This document shows positions 54,467-64,000 of a stretch of DNA of 64,000 nucleotides, piece by piece. Position 1 is the first letter of the stretch. Each line of letters opens with the position of its first letter. The stretch spans positions 124,001-188,000 of the forward strand of contig JAIVFJ010000102.1 in the NCBI GenBank assembly GCA_025765615.1, read 5' to 3'. The notes below the pieces were generated by a model, which searched no databases, was not told the origin of the DNA, and saw only the letters and a program-made list of their open reading frames with translations. Source of the DNA: Zopfochytrium polystomum. Lineage: Eukaryota > Chytridiomycota > Chytridiomycetes > Chytridiales > Chytridiaceae. The position numbers were made by a program, and so were the translations under genes.

Positions 54467-57400
54467 ATGTTGATGCACGGCGGCGACCGCGACAGCAACG
54501 GCGACGGGGACCGCGACGGCGACGCCGTCACACCACCGCTGGCACCATCGTTGGCATCAAAGACCGCGACAAGTACGTCAGCGACAGCGACCGCGGCCTC
54601 GGCGGCCGCCGCCGCCACCACCACCACCACCTACTTTAGCGAGCGACAGGGCCTGTAAGTGAGTGGTTCGTGGTGGACGTTGGCGGTTGGGGGTGGTGGG
54701 GTTGCCGCAAATGCATACAAAGGACGGACCCCACCCGTTACCGCACCTTGTCGGGGCAATCGCACCATCCCCTTCCCCTCGGCCGGCAGGCACGCAAACA
54801 GACAGAGGGCAGGCACTCGTGAAACCGAGGCAGCACTCATTCCTTGCTGCCGAGTCTGCAAGAGATCGCTGGCAAATGCGCGCGCGCGCACGCACACACA
54901 CACACACACACACACATACACACGCACTTAACACGGGCTGTCCTATTTCCCTCGTTTTTTTTTTTGGTGATGCTCCCTGCTGTCCCCTCAGTTGCGAGTA
55001 CTGCCCACACTTCAAGGTGCTGCTGCTTCACCTTCCTTTTGTGTTTCTCCGTTACCCGCCCTCTCACCCTCTCTCGCGGTCCTAATTTGGGCCACCAGAG
55101 CTACCAGTCGGGTGTGTACACGCAGGATGGCGTGTGCAAGGGATTCATGATTGATAGGTTCGCTTATCCAGGCGACGGCATGAGGTGGGACACCTCTACC
55201 CTCAAGCTCTTTTTTTTTCTCTCTCTCTTAGTAGCATGCACTAAGCGGGTAACCTCCTGGCCGCCCCGGCCCCCTCCCCCCCCCCCTCTCCCGCCCTCGC
55301 AGTGCCGACGGTAAGATTGGATGCATTTTGTTCCTACCATCCGATAGAGCTCCCCACTGCTACTAGTATGCTTCTGTCTCATCTCTCTGTCTCTCCCTGG
55401 CTCTCTATCTCTCTCTCGCACTGTCTCTTTCTCTCTCTCTGTCTCTCACATTTGCTCTCGCTCTGGTGAAGGCAGTTACTTCGTGAGCCACGGTGGAGGA
55501 AAGGCTGGGGTGGGCGAGAGCGGCGAGTGGTCGCTGAAGAAGTCGCAGACCTGCAAGGACAAGGGCATTAGGGGTCTCATTGAGTCGTACAGGCTGGGGC
55601 GACCGGTGCTCGTCATTCAGGTGTTGCACACTTTGCATTCTGTTTTGCTGCAAGACACGCGACGCAAAACCACTTCTTTTTTTTTGGCTTCTTTACCAAG
55701 TAGATCTACTCATGTTCCGTTTCCTTCCCCCACATTGCAAGGGTCGAGAGTACCCATTTGCACCCGCAAAGGTATTCGACAGTGGCGCACCAGCGAATCC
55801 GCGGTACTGGATTCTGGGAACCTTTGTAGTTCGCTTTTATTGGCCGACGTTGGCATTCAGCCCCGACACTCACGATTGGCATGTTCGGTTTAATTTTCTG
55901 TTCCAGGTAGGGTTAGGGGGGCAAGCGCGCATGGACGCACATGAGTTACCCCTTTTTCTACCAAATCAAAACAATAAATGCAGCGTGATGGCATTTTCAA
56001 GTCATGCTTACCTGAACAAACGACAAATCTGCTCTTTCGATGCCCGTGCTGCCAGAGGCCGTCTCCGCAGCCGTACGTAAACGTAAATCTGTGTTTGCAT
56101 ATACAGTGTCCCTTGTTTTTTCGAAGACCCGACGGTCAAGTGTTCGACGTCCGCAACGCCGGCGGTTCTTTGGAACAAATCTATCGGCTCGACTTTTTGA
56201 CTCAGCGGAGCATCGCAATTGCTTTGCAGGAGGCCACCGAGTGCGACGACGATGAGTGCGATGCGTGCCACTCGGTTCCGTTCCCGCTCGATTCTGGCAC
56301 CCCCGCTTGCAGTCCAAACGTCCGCTCAGAGGACAAGCCGAGCGAATTCTTGCAGACATCTGCAGCGCGCTGCCCCGATTGCTGCTTTGTCACTGTCCGA
56401 AGACGTTTGGGGGGATGGCAATGTGCAAACAAATGCAAGGCGAGATTCTTAGTGGCTTCATTCTCCTCACTCGCCCCGAATACTTGAAAGAGAAACGACT
56501 TACATTGGACCGTCGCGTGGGGGTCGCGGGGGACTCTTATTTCCACAACTATAGGGAACAGTCAATTACTGCAGGCAGCTGGCTTGGGACGATGTTAGGG
56601 CACGTGCCGAGTCTCTGCGACCTTTGCAAAGCTCTGCTGCGAAAGGATTCCTGCGAATCTGCGTGCGGCGAGTTGGAGACCAGCTCTACTACGAGCGTCA
56701 GTCTCAGGAACTGCCAAGCTGGCTGTACGCCACACTGACTGGCCAATTGCGGTACGCACTAAACTGCAATGCGTTTTGGTGTGCTGCTGTGTGTGTGCGT
56801 TGGCGTGCGTGGGCGTGTGTGCGTATCAGCATTTAGATAGCCTTTGTGTGCGTTGGCGTGCGTGCGCGTGTGTGCGTATCAGCATTTAGATAGCCTTTAA
56901 CAAGACTGCCCAGGGCCGCGCCTCTAGACTTTGACACAAACACGACACCAGAAGGTTGTGTGGATGCTTGGCTCTGTGTCATGCCGTCAGGCGGTGGAAT
57001 AGTGTTTCATTTTCGAAACCCAAACGCCCTCGGTGTGGGTCACACAGACCAACCACCAAAATCCCCACCGGACGCACTTCTAAGGACTTTGTTCTTTGAA
57101 GAGGCCCTGCCACTCGCAAGGCAACGTTTGCGACATCACAAAGGTCCGTGCAGATTTATGGTATCCCCAACTCTGGACTTCGTTTGGAATTAGTGAAGCC
57201 GCAGTGTTCTTACTTTTCAAACATCTCGCCTTCCCTGCTTCTTTACAATGCAACTGTGTGCAAATTGGACGTTCCCGTGGCCGTCGATTGTTTTTTGGTT
57301 ATTTTCCCCCACACAATCGACAATTTGCTGAACATCCAACGAATTTCATCCGGTAGTCGACAAGTTTTTAAGCAAGCAGTTTTCATGCAATTTTGGTGCG

Positions 57401-60275
57401 GATTACCAGCACGCAAGTGACATGAAGGGCATACCATTTAAAGACGGTCCACCAGTTGCTCAAGATTTTTGCATGATGCTGAACAGAGCAGTCCCTTCGG
57501 CTAGATTTAACGAGCTACTTCTCTTGGCTTACATCGATGGTAGCTGCAATTCTGTCCTACCTTGCTCTTCGCTGACTAATTGCGTTGTGCATGCAACCTC
57601 CAAAATCTTAGGAAATAAAATGAACTACCACGCAGACGGTAAATTGTAGCTACCTTTAATTGATAGAAACCACTAACCCTCTGACTTCATTCTTGTTTCA
57701 TCTGCAATCACGCGCGAATGCGGGCCTCTAGACGAAGAGGGCCTGACAGGACCCGTCGCCACTTGGTCCTTTGGCTTTCCCGCAACTATGAGCTTCCGCG
57801 TTTCGAAACGTCCACGCCCCGACGCTCCTCCATATCACGGTCAAGACCCTACCCGCCAGGTCACCCGCGATGTGTTCCTCCGCCTCTCTGCATTAATGAC
57901 AGGTGAGGACTTTGATACGCCGCCACAGACGCCGCCGCAGCCGCCGCAGCCAGCACCGCCTTTGTCAACTGAACCGCACCGGTTCGCAAGCGGTGTCAGC
58001 GGCATGCCAAGCGACGGTCGTACCGCACAGTCAGACCTCGAGCTCGAGGCCGCCCTCACGATGCTGTGCCTGCGCCGCGACAACAAGCGCAGCAGCAGCC
58101 AAATACCGCAGACTCGTCGGACGCGGCCACTGTTGCAGGAGATTGTCCCTGCCGGTCCTGCCGACAACTCGCCGGCTCAGAGCGAGATGACGGAAGCGGC
58201 CGAAGTCGTGGAGCGCCGCCACGCAGTCATTTTCAAACTGGCACTCGCGCATGGGGACCTTATAGTGATGGTACTTTCTGCACGCGCATTTTCGCCTGCA
58301 ATGAATTCCTGATTGCTGTCAAGAGAAAGTCTTTAACACCCATCCCTACTCCCTTGTCCGTTGCTGTACCTAGGATGGCGAGAGCATTCAGCACTTCTAC
58401 GAGCACTCCATCGACTTTAAGAAAGGTGTCCGTTTCGTGGTGACGGCACGCCGCATCGGCTCCGATGCGGCCCCAGACTTTTTAGACCAGAGCCGCGCTG
58501 CGGCAGCGCCGACAGCGGCCAGAATGGTGGACCCCGGGGACGCATTTGTCGATTCTGCCTGCGGCAGCGACTGCGACCCGCTTCCACACGACGAAACCTC
58601 ACAGTCTCTCCCCACCACCGAAGACGTCCCCATGTGTGAAGACAGCGCCACAGAGCCAGCCGTTGGAGGCGACGAGAACGACTTGGAGCCACAGAGCTCC
58701 ACACCACCGCCGTGCGAAGAAGGTGCCCCCACTGGAGTGGACGTTCCCACGAAGACCGGCGTCTTCGAAGGCGCTGTGGTGGACGTCGGGCAGCGTGCCA
58801 CAAGTCCGACGCCAGACAAAGGACGCGTTTACTCCATACACCCTTTTTCAGACGTGCCCACCTTTTTAGACGCTAACGACCCTGCTGTCACGCGGGGAGA
58901 CAACAGAGCTCCGAATCCGGCGGATTTGGAGGATGCTGCGCAAAAGCAGAAAAATCCGAAGAGCCGGGCGCGACCAAAGACTCGTGGCGACGCCGCTGTT
59001 GTAGCCTTCGGGCGAAGCGCCAGACCCCCGCGGATGGCCACGCAAGAGCCGATACGGCAGACAACGGCCGTCGTCGCGACCCCTTTGACCAGCGCTCCCG
59101 CTGCGAAGAAGTCGGCGCGAAACAAGCCAGAGGGCGGTGCGCGGCGCCCACGAGGCGGCCCCGCAAGACAGCCGCCGCAACCTGCAAACCTCGCGACAAG
59201 CCTTATCGCCGAAGCCACCACGGACACCTCAACAGCGGCACGGCAAGTGGTGGTCAGTTCGGACGAAGGCCGCACCGGCACTGCCGATCCACAGTCGCAA
59301 CAAGCGGCGCTTCCACCACCGACGCGGACGCCGTCGGTGTTATCGCCGCCACCAACTCCACAGCCACAGCCTTCGAGCAAAATGCTCAAGCGCCTGCGCG
59401 ACGGCGAGCTCACCGCTCACCTCCAGGCGGTCGAGGAGAAGCGGTCGAGAACTGGCGAGTCGCGGGACGCAGTTCCAAAAGTCCCGCCGGCCGCCCGGAC
59501 GACGTGGAGGCGGGCAACCGGGCCAGGAGAGGCGGCGGTGCGGGAGAAGAAGCGGGACGGGCGCAGGGCGAAGCGCTTTAAAAGAAACGCGGAGGACGGT
59601 GTCTGGACGGACGCAAGCAAAGACGACGACTATGACGACGACAGCGACAACAGCAACAGCAGCGACAGCGACAACAGCAGCGAGGACGGCAGCACTCTCC
59701 ACACTGCCGCATCCGTGGCTCACCCATCACCGCCGCCGACGCCAGCCGTAACTCCTCGCCCGCAGATCGCCGCGCCGGACCGCCAGACGTCACCGCCGCC
59801 GTTGCCACCCTTACCGCCATCACCACCACCGGCGTCCCCACGTTTGCAGCACGACGAGCCAGACAGCCCCGCCTCCTCACCTCCGCCGTCGCCGCAGACG
59901 CCAGCCGGAGCGGTCCTTTGCTCGCAACACGTCGAACCGGACACGCAGGCCTTCACAACGCCGCCGTCGCGGCTGGCACCAGCCACGTCCCCGCCGTCGC
60001 CCCCATCGCCGTCCCCGCGCGACCGGATCGTCCCACCGCCGCCGCCCTCCGACCTTACGCCGGACTCGGCGCCGTCGCGCGGTGCGTCTCGGCGCAAGAC
60101 GGTGCTGCTGCCAAGAGTCCCGTTGTCTCTTTGCCGGCGCAGCGAGCGGATCGCGGCGATTTCGGCGAAGCGCGCGCTTTTTGCGCCGTACTGCGAGCGG
60201 GAGGACGAGGACTTTGCGCTGAGCGCGGCGCTGCTCAAGGAGGTGGGGCAGCTGCGCCGCGGGCAAGACGGATGA
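54467..60275 (+). CDS. SRA-like domain + Cys-rich zinc ribbon + AlkB-like 2OG-Fe(II) dioxygenase
   Basis: Fifteen exons keep phase from ATG to stop (1387 aa): 54467..54654, 54992..55016, 55099..55157, 55303..55310, 55472..55620, 55742..55906, 55984..56072, 56127..56451, 56555..56751, 56905..57143, 57194..57282, 57377..57539, 57612..57638, 57732..58270, 58374..60275. Residues about 63-198 look SRA/YDG-like: SYQSGVYTQDGVCKG, SYFVSHGGG, LIESYRLGRPVLVIQGRE, YWILGTFVV, WHVRFNFLF. Residues 200-340 are Cys-rich (RCPCCQRP, ECDACH, RCPDCC, WQCANKCK), like zinc ribbons. The AlkB-type domain has CNFGADYQHAS, RFNELLLLAYIDG, the iron ligands in NYHADDEEG (H572, D574), GPVATWSFGFPATMSFRV, then, after a disordered insert, HGDLIVM and FYEHSID (H765) with R774 for 2-oxoglutarate. 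The last 600 residues are acidic, Pro/Ser-rich and disordered. Likely role: recognising and oxidatively removing a DNA or RNA modification (inference). Confidence 0.8.
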
Positions 60276-60693
60276 CGACGGAGTGTTGGCAAAAAATGGA
60301 AGGCTGTTTTGGGGCAAACGACGGGGGCGTTTTCGCGGCGCGTCACGCCGCTCAACCCCCCGAAGCGAGCAGAGCGTGAGGATTCCATTGTGAATTTAGT
60401 AGACCCATGTAATCATCCATTATATTGCAGCTGTAGGAATCGGAATAAAGTATGTAGTTTCTGTCAAATTCGCTAGCTTGCACTCACATGGTGTCTTATC
60501 TTCAAATGGCGTTAGGTTACCACGCGAATAAAAATAATTATAAAAACCGCACCGGACCTTGGAAGGACCTTCTTATTATGAAAAATTATAGAGGAGATAT
60601 CATCCAGAACTCCCTCCTAACGCTTTCAGTACCGAGACAAAATGATGATTGGCTTCACAGGACGACTGGGATGGAAACAGTACTGTACATGTA
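60276..60693. other. 3' flank of the SRA/AlkB gene, AT-rich
   Basis: An AATAAA-like signal (GGAATAAAG) occurs near 60441-60449. Otherwise no feature is seen up to the inverted-repeat element. Confidence 0.35.
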
Positions 60694-61641
60694 CAGTGGG
60701 GTGACAAATGTTTTCGCGGAAACCTCCAAAATTGAAGTGCTGGTGGGCATATCCACATAAAACAACTCCACCAATTTTCAATGAATCGTTATGAAACTTC
60801 GTACACGCAGCGACAATCAGCAGAGGACAGTGCTGCATTAATCTGGTCACGTGGATATTGCTGGGGCATTGGCTATGCTTTGTTTATGTCAAAAAATGAG
60901 AAATGGGGGGAAAACTTTACAACACTTTCACAACACACTGGTGCAGTGAGCGGTTTCTGCAGTACATTGGCTGGTTACAGTTTTCTGCAATTCAATCAGA
61001 TGGCCAAATATTGCTGTTGCGAAAATAATGTCGTCGTGCGATCGATGAAGCCGTCGCGTGTGATGGATGAGAGCGACCAGTGTCTGTGGGCTGAAAGCGC
61101 AATACACTCTGGAAAATGTAAGTGGCGCTTAAACCATTTGGGTTAAATTGGGCTAAAACACTTAAATCATGTATTAGAACCTTTACAAGACACTTTCCTG
61201 ATAAGGAGCATTCTTCTGAACTAAAAAAACTGATACTACTCAGTTTGAGGTAATGTGTTTTGGGATAACTGATTTTCATCCACTTTAAAACGTCATGGTT
61301 TGCAGCCCCTTTGAACACAGTGGATCACTCCAAAAAATTTTCTTGGACAATTGATAATTTTGAACATATTCTTTCACCAACTCTTTACAACTTAAAGCTA
61401 TTGCGGCACCCTTGCAGTGTTTGGTTGCTAAAGAGAACAGTATTGTAATTATTTCTTGAGATTTGCACAGTTTTGTGTCCGAACCAGAAATTATAGTGAG
61501 CACCACGTTGCTCTACTTATAAGCAACATGTGTGCAAAATTTCATCCCATTCTGTTGAGTATTGACAGACTTTGGGTTGATGGAAATGATCAGGGAAGCT
61601 CAAACTTCAGGGATTGCACGAAAACATTTGTCACCCCACTG
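60694..61641. mobile_element. Non-autonomous Tc1/mariner-like element, 948 bp
   Basis: The left end CAGTGGGGTGACAAATG and the right end, its reverse complement CATTTGTCACCCCACTG, form terminal inverted repeats. The match extends inward to TTTTCG and outward to CATGTA. Both ends are flanked by TA (60692-60693 and 61642-61643), the target duplication of the Tc1/mariner superfamily, whose ends commonly begin CAGT. The interior is AT-rich and has no transposase-like frame, so it must have been mobilised in trans. Confidence 0.75.
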
Positions 61642-61643
61642 TA

Positions 61644-62347
61644 CATGACAGACAAGCCAACCCTGGGGAATCAAGCTGAGGAGGGGACTGGGCGGTCCTG
61701 CAACTTCAGAGTCACATTGAAAAACATCCCGAAAACAAAGGGGAAAGTGCGAAAGCGAAAGTAAATTGGGTTTCTCTTAATTCTTTAGTGGCCTGACTTT
61801 GTGTTCTTGTGACGCTGGACAGAGAGGGTGAATGCAAAATTTCCCCCTTGTCAATGTGTCCTCCTAACATATCAATCTCCGTCGGTTTGGTATTCTAAGT
61901 CCACTAATGCTGTGAAAAAATTAACAATATTACACCCAAGAACGAGATTCCAAAAGCGTCCCATATTTGGAACCAAAGCAACCTGTTCATTGCATACCTT
62001 ACTTGCAAGAAGTGGGTTTTGCAGGTCATTTTGTCAGGTTGATCTGTGAAGCTGTGGTAACAGCAGTTTGAAATTAGCCCTTTTTGTCCCACTGGTGGGA
62101 TTTTGTCAACAGAAACGTTTTCTCCAGGAATATTTTAAGCACTGAATTGATGTCAAACAAGATCAAGGAACGGATCTTTCCTGAAGGTCTTGCTGCGATG
62201 GTTGGAGAGCACTCATAATCTGTGTATACCAATTTCGATCTATTCCAGTCAATTTTGTCGTGTTTCAGTTGTAAAAGGACCGTGTACACCAGTTTGCATG
62301 TATAAGTAGCGGTGTAAACCAATTGAATTCTTCAAGCTGAAGCCAAG
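61644..62347. other. AT-rich interval between two mobile elements
   Basis: No conserved frame. Short frames of 60-100 codons are not supported by any motif. Possibly older transposon remnants. Confidence 0.3.
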
Positions 62348-62375
62348 TGTTATGAATCACCCTCTGGAAACCTCT

Positions 62376-62476
62376 GGAACCTTCTAGAACATTCCTTCAT
62401 GGAACCTTCTGGAACCTTCTGGAACCTTCTAGAACATTCCTTCATGGAACCTTGTGGAACCTTCTGGAACCTTCTT
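62376..62476 (+). promoter_or_regulatory. Array of heat-shock elements in the LTR
   Basis: Alternating GAA and TTC trinucleotides at exact 5-bp steps, the nGAAnnTTCn code bound by heat-shock factor. A run of eight alternating units spans 62402-62439 (GAACCTTCTGGAACCTTCTG and onward). A four-unit run lies before it (62377-62394) and further units after it (62447-62476, one with TTG in place of TTC). It sits about 110-200 bp upstream of the TATA box of the same LTR. Confidence 0.8.
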
Positions 62477-62584
62477 TGCTTTCCTGACTTGTCTTGTTGT
62501 CATTGGTATCATTGGTATCATTGTATTACTAATTGCTCTTTCTGGAACTTTCTTTGAGTCTTGACAAGGAAGACTCTCAAAAGG

Positions 62585-62590
62585 TATAAA
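62585..62590 (+). promoter_or_regulatory. TATA box of the LTR
   Basis: TATAAA within AGGTATAAAAGGGG, at the position expected for the U3 promoter, downstream of the heat-shock element array. The same box is kept in the LTR fragment at 53101. Confidence 0.75.
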
Positions 62591-62740
62591 AGGGGGATGG
62601 GGGACCTGTCCCATCCCTCAAGTGAATTATTGTTTCCAATACAATCATCACTCCTCTCAGTTCCTTGTCTGCCTTGTCCTGTCCTGCCCTGTTCCTGACA
62701 TCATAATTCACTTCACCCTCTCCCACTACTCTCTGCCATC

Positions 62741-63664
62741 ATGTCTGACCCAAACAACACCTTCCCTGATGCAACTGCCTTCCAAGCCTTGATGGACCAA
62801 TTACAAGCCCTCTCAAGACAGACACACCAACTTCAAGAACAAGTCCTTCACCAGCAGCACCAGCTTCAACAACAACTTCACCAACAAGAACATCAAGCTC
62901 TTCCCCTGCCTCAAGCCAACCAAGCAAGAGAGCCCAAGGTTCCCAGCCCTGACAAGTTCACTGGGCTGGCCAAAGACCTTAGGAACTTCATGGCCACTGT
63001 GGAGAATGTCATCCTTCTCCAACCTTCAAGATTTCCCAGTGAGCAAGTCAAGGTTCTTTTCACAAGCACCCTCCTGTCTGGTCAAGCTCAATCATGGTAC
63101 AGATCTCTCCCAAGCACACCCACCACCCTGCAAGAGCTCTGGGAGGGGCTGGAAGCTACCTTTGGTGACCCCTACGCATCTTGGACAGCAAGATCCAAGC
63201 TCAAGCATATCAAGCAAGGAAAGCAATCTTGTGTGGCCTACACCAACCAATTCAAGCAACTAGCCAGAGACTCTGGATACAATGATGCAGCTCTGATGGA
63301 GCTGTACCATGATGGTCTCCATGAGTCTATCCAAGACATGCTCTCCCAGTCTCTGCACATCCCTGAGACCTTGGAAGAGTACATTCTCCTTGCCATCAAG
63401 ATTGACAACAGACTCTACTCCAAGAGGCTGAAGCAAAGACAAGTAGGAACTACATCAAGACCTACCCCAGTTCCTCAAGCTCTCACAGTTCCTGAACCCA
63501 TGCAAGTGGATGCAGTTGAGACACTTCCTAAGGGTCCTCTGAGCCAAGAGGAGAAAACAAGGAGGGCCCAGCAGGGACTGTGTTTCTACTGTGGCTCCAA
63601 GGAGCATGCTGTCAAGGACTGCCCAAGGAAGAAGCACCCAAACTCCCAGGTCCAGGCTCACTGA
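62741..63664 (+). CDS. Gag polyprotein of the Ty3-type element
   Basis: 307 aa, intact. The N-terminus is Gln/His-rich and likely coiled coil. The capsid domain follows: PDKFTGLAKDLRNFMATVEN, LSGQAQSWYRSL, LWEGLEATFGDP and YTNQFKQLARDSGY, the retrotransposon Gag pattern of Ty3-like elements. One CCHC zinc knuckle, CFYCGSKEHAVKDC (about residues 280-293), binds RNA for packaging. The ATG at 62741 lies 41 bp after the LTR end. Confidence 0.95.
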   Translation: MSDPNNTFPDATAFQALMDQLQALSRQTHQLQEQVLHQQHQLQQQLHQQEHQALPLPQANQAREPKVPSPDKFTGLAKDLRNFMATVENVILLQPSRFPSEQVKVLFTSTLLSGQAQSWYRSLPSTPTTLQELWEGLEATFGDPYASWTARSKLKHIKQGKQSCVAYTNQFKQLARDSGYNDAALMELYHDGLHESIQDMLSQSLHIPETLEEYILLAIKIDNRLYSKRLKQRQVGTTSRPTPVPQALTVPEPMQVDAVETLPKGPLSQEEKTRRAQQGLCFYCGSKEHAVKDCPRKKHPNSQVQAH

Positions 63665-64000
63665 GGGGCAATTCCCTGGACCCTCCTCCAAGCTGCCCCT
63701 GTTTCATCACCACCACCAGCACCACAAACACCTCAGATTCCAAGCCCCACCAACTCACCATGGATGTCAAGATTCAACTCTCACCCAAGTCAACCATCAC
63801 AACCAAGGCCCTTATAGACTCTGGATCATCCTGCAACATCATTGATGCCACCCTTGCCAAGTCTTGTGCCATTCCTACGATCAAGAAATCCACACCCCTC
63901 AAGGTCCACTTTGCCAATCATGCTCTGTTCAAGGAAATCAGCCATGAAACCAAGCTAAACCTCCACATCCAAGACTTTCCACCATCCATGGTCAATCTGG
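63661..64000 (+). CDS. Pol polyprotein start (aspartic protease), cut by window
   Basis: Reading frame -1 relative to gag, open from the gag stop to the window end. After a Thr/Pro-rich linker it reads TMDVKIQL, then ALIDSGSSCNIID, the D-S-G active site of the retroviral-type aspartic protease, and LKVHFANHALF. Reverse transcriptase and integrase should follow outside the window. Expression probably needs -1 ribosomal frameshifting near the gag end; the shift site was not identified. Confidence 0.85.
   Translation, partial: MRGNSLDPPPSCPCFITTTSTTNTSDSKPHQLTMDVKIQLSPKSTITTKALIDSGSSCNIIDATLAKSCAIPTIKKSTPLKVHFANHALFKEISHETKLNLHIQDFPPSMVNL

Larger units (their letters stand above)
62348..62700 (+). 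repeat. 5' LTR of the Ty3-type element
   Basis: Boundaries are inferred: the start TGTTATG and the end CCTGACA give TG...CA termini. The 3' end is supported by the matching fragment at 53089-53222, which stops at the same GTTCCTGACA. The left end is less certain. Confidence 0.6.
62348..64000 (+). mobile_element. Ty3-type LTR retrotransposon, 5' part (window ends inside pol)
   Basis: Consists of an LTR (62348-62700), a short leader, gag (62741-63664) and the start of pol with aspartic protease. The gag frame is intact and the protease motif is good, so the copy may be recent or active. The gag-to-pol change is to the -1 frame with an overlap. Confidence 0.85.

Noticed and set aside
54467..56000. 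DNase II-like assignment for the first exons
   Set aside because: First considered because of short HGG and RG motifs, but the order of conserved segments fits an SRA/YDG-like fold better and no DNase II catalytic His motif is present.
57144..57380. Frameshifts in the AlkB part, including an apparent AAGC duplication near 57370
   Set aside because: A 50-bp intron (57144-57193) and a 94-bp intron (57283-57376) resolve both and give a continuous frame into the iron-binding motif.

Overview
The window is a stretch of nuclear genome from a fungus, GC-rich and crowded with microsatellites. Genes are split by short GT-AG introns (mostly 43-150 bp), there is no operon structure, and several products belong to fungal families: an ETR1-type enoyl reductase, a YIL108W-type metallopeptidase, a CBS/PB1 protein and a YEHS-type AlkB-like dioxygenase. 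The low-complexity proteins, the very compact introns and the Ty1/copia, Ty3 and Tc1-like relics would fit an early-diverging (chytrid-like) fungus, but that placement is inference. I built exon structures by reading splice sites and checking that codon phases add up; they are predictions, not transcripts.

Layout. 1-6241: a divergent pair, mitochondrial enoyl thioester reductase (minus, 3' end outside the window) and a large membrane-anchored GT2+GT4 glycosyltransferase (plus). 7013-14214: four low-complexity genes of unknown function among microsatellites. 14223-27000: four well-defined genes, the scavenger decapping enzyme DcpS, a second membrane-anchored double glycosyltransferase (GT10-like plus GT25-like), the Rab GDP-dissociation inhibitor and a secretion-independent zinc metallopeptidase with a jacalin-like tail. 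27695-41853: an MPN-domain protein whose JAMM metal ligands are lost (minus), a probable Pho80/PREG1-type cyclin and a 1664-residue acidic protein of unknown function. 42600-49050: a BRD8-like bromodomain protein (minus), broken coiled-coil genes, a FAD/NAD(P) monooxygenase-like enzyme and a decayed ERV-type sulfhydryl oxidase.

49201-53222 is a graveyard: a CBS/PB1 pseudogene (minus) runs directly into a truncated copia element, next to an LTR fragment. 54467-60275 is the most interesting locus: a 15-exon gene that appears to fuse an SRA-like (YDG) domain, a Cys-rich zinc-ribbon region and a catalytically complete AlkB-like Fe(II)/2-oxoglutarate dioxygenase, followed by a 600-residue disordered tail. 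This is a plausible reader-plus-eraser of modified DNA.

60694-61641 is a non-autonomous Tc1-like element with near-perfect terminal inverted repeats and TA target duplications. From 62348 to the window end lies the 5' part of a Ty3-type retrotransposon with LTR, gag and the start of pol. Its LTR carries a long array of canonical heat-shock elements upstream of a TATA box, so the element looks wired to heat-shock factor. No tRNA, rRNA or CRISPR features were recognised.
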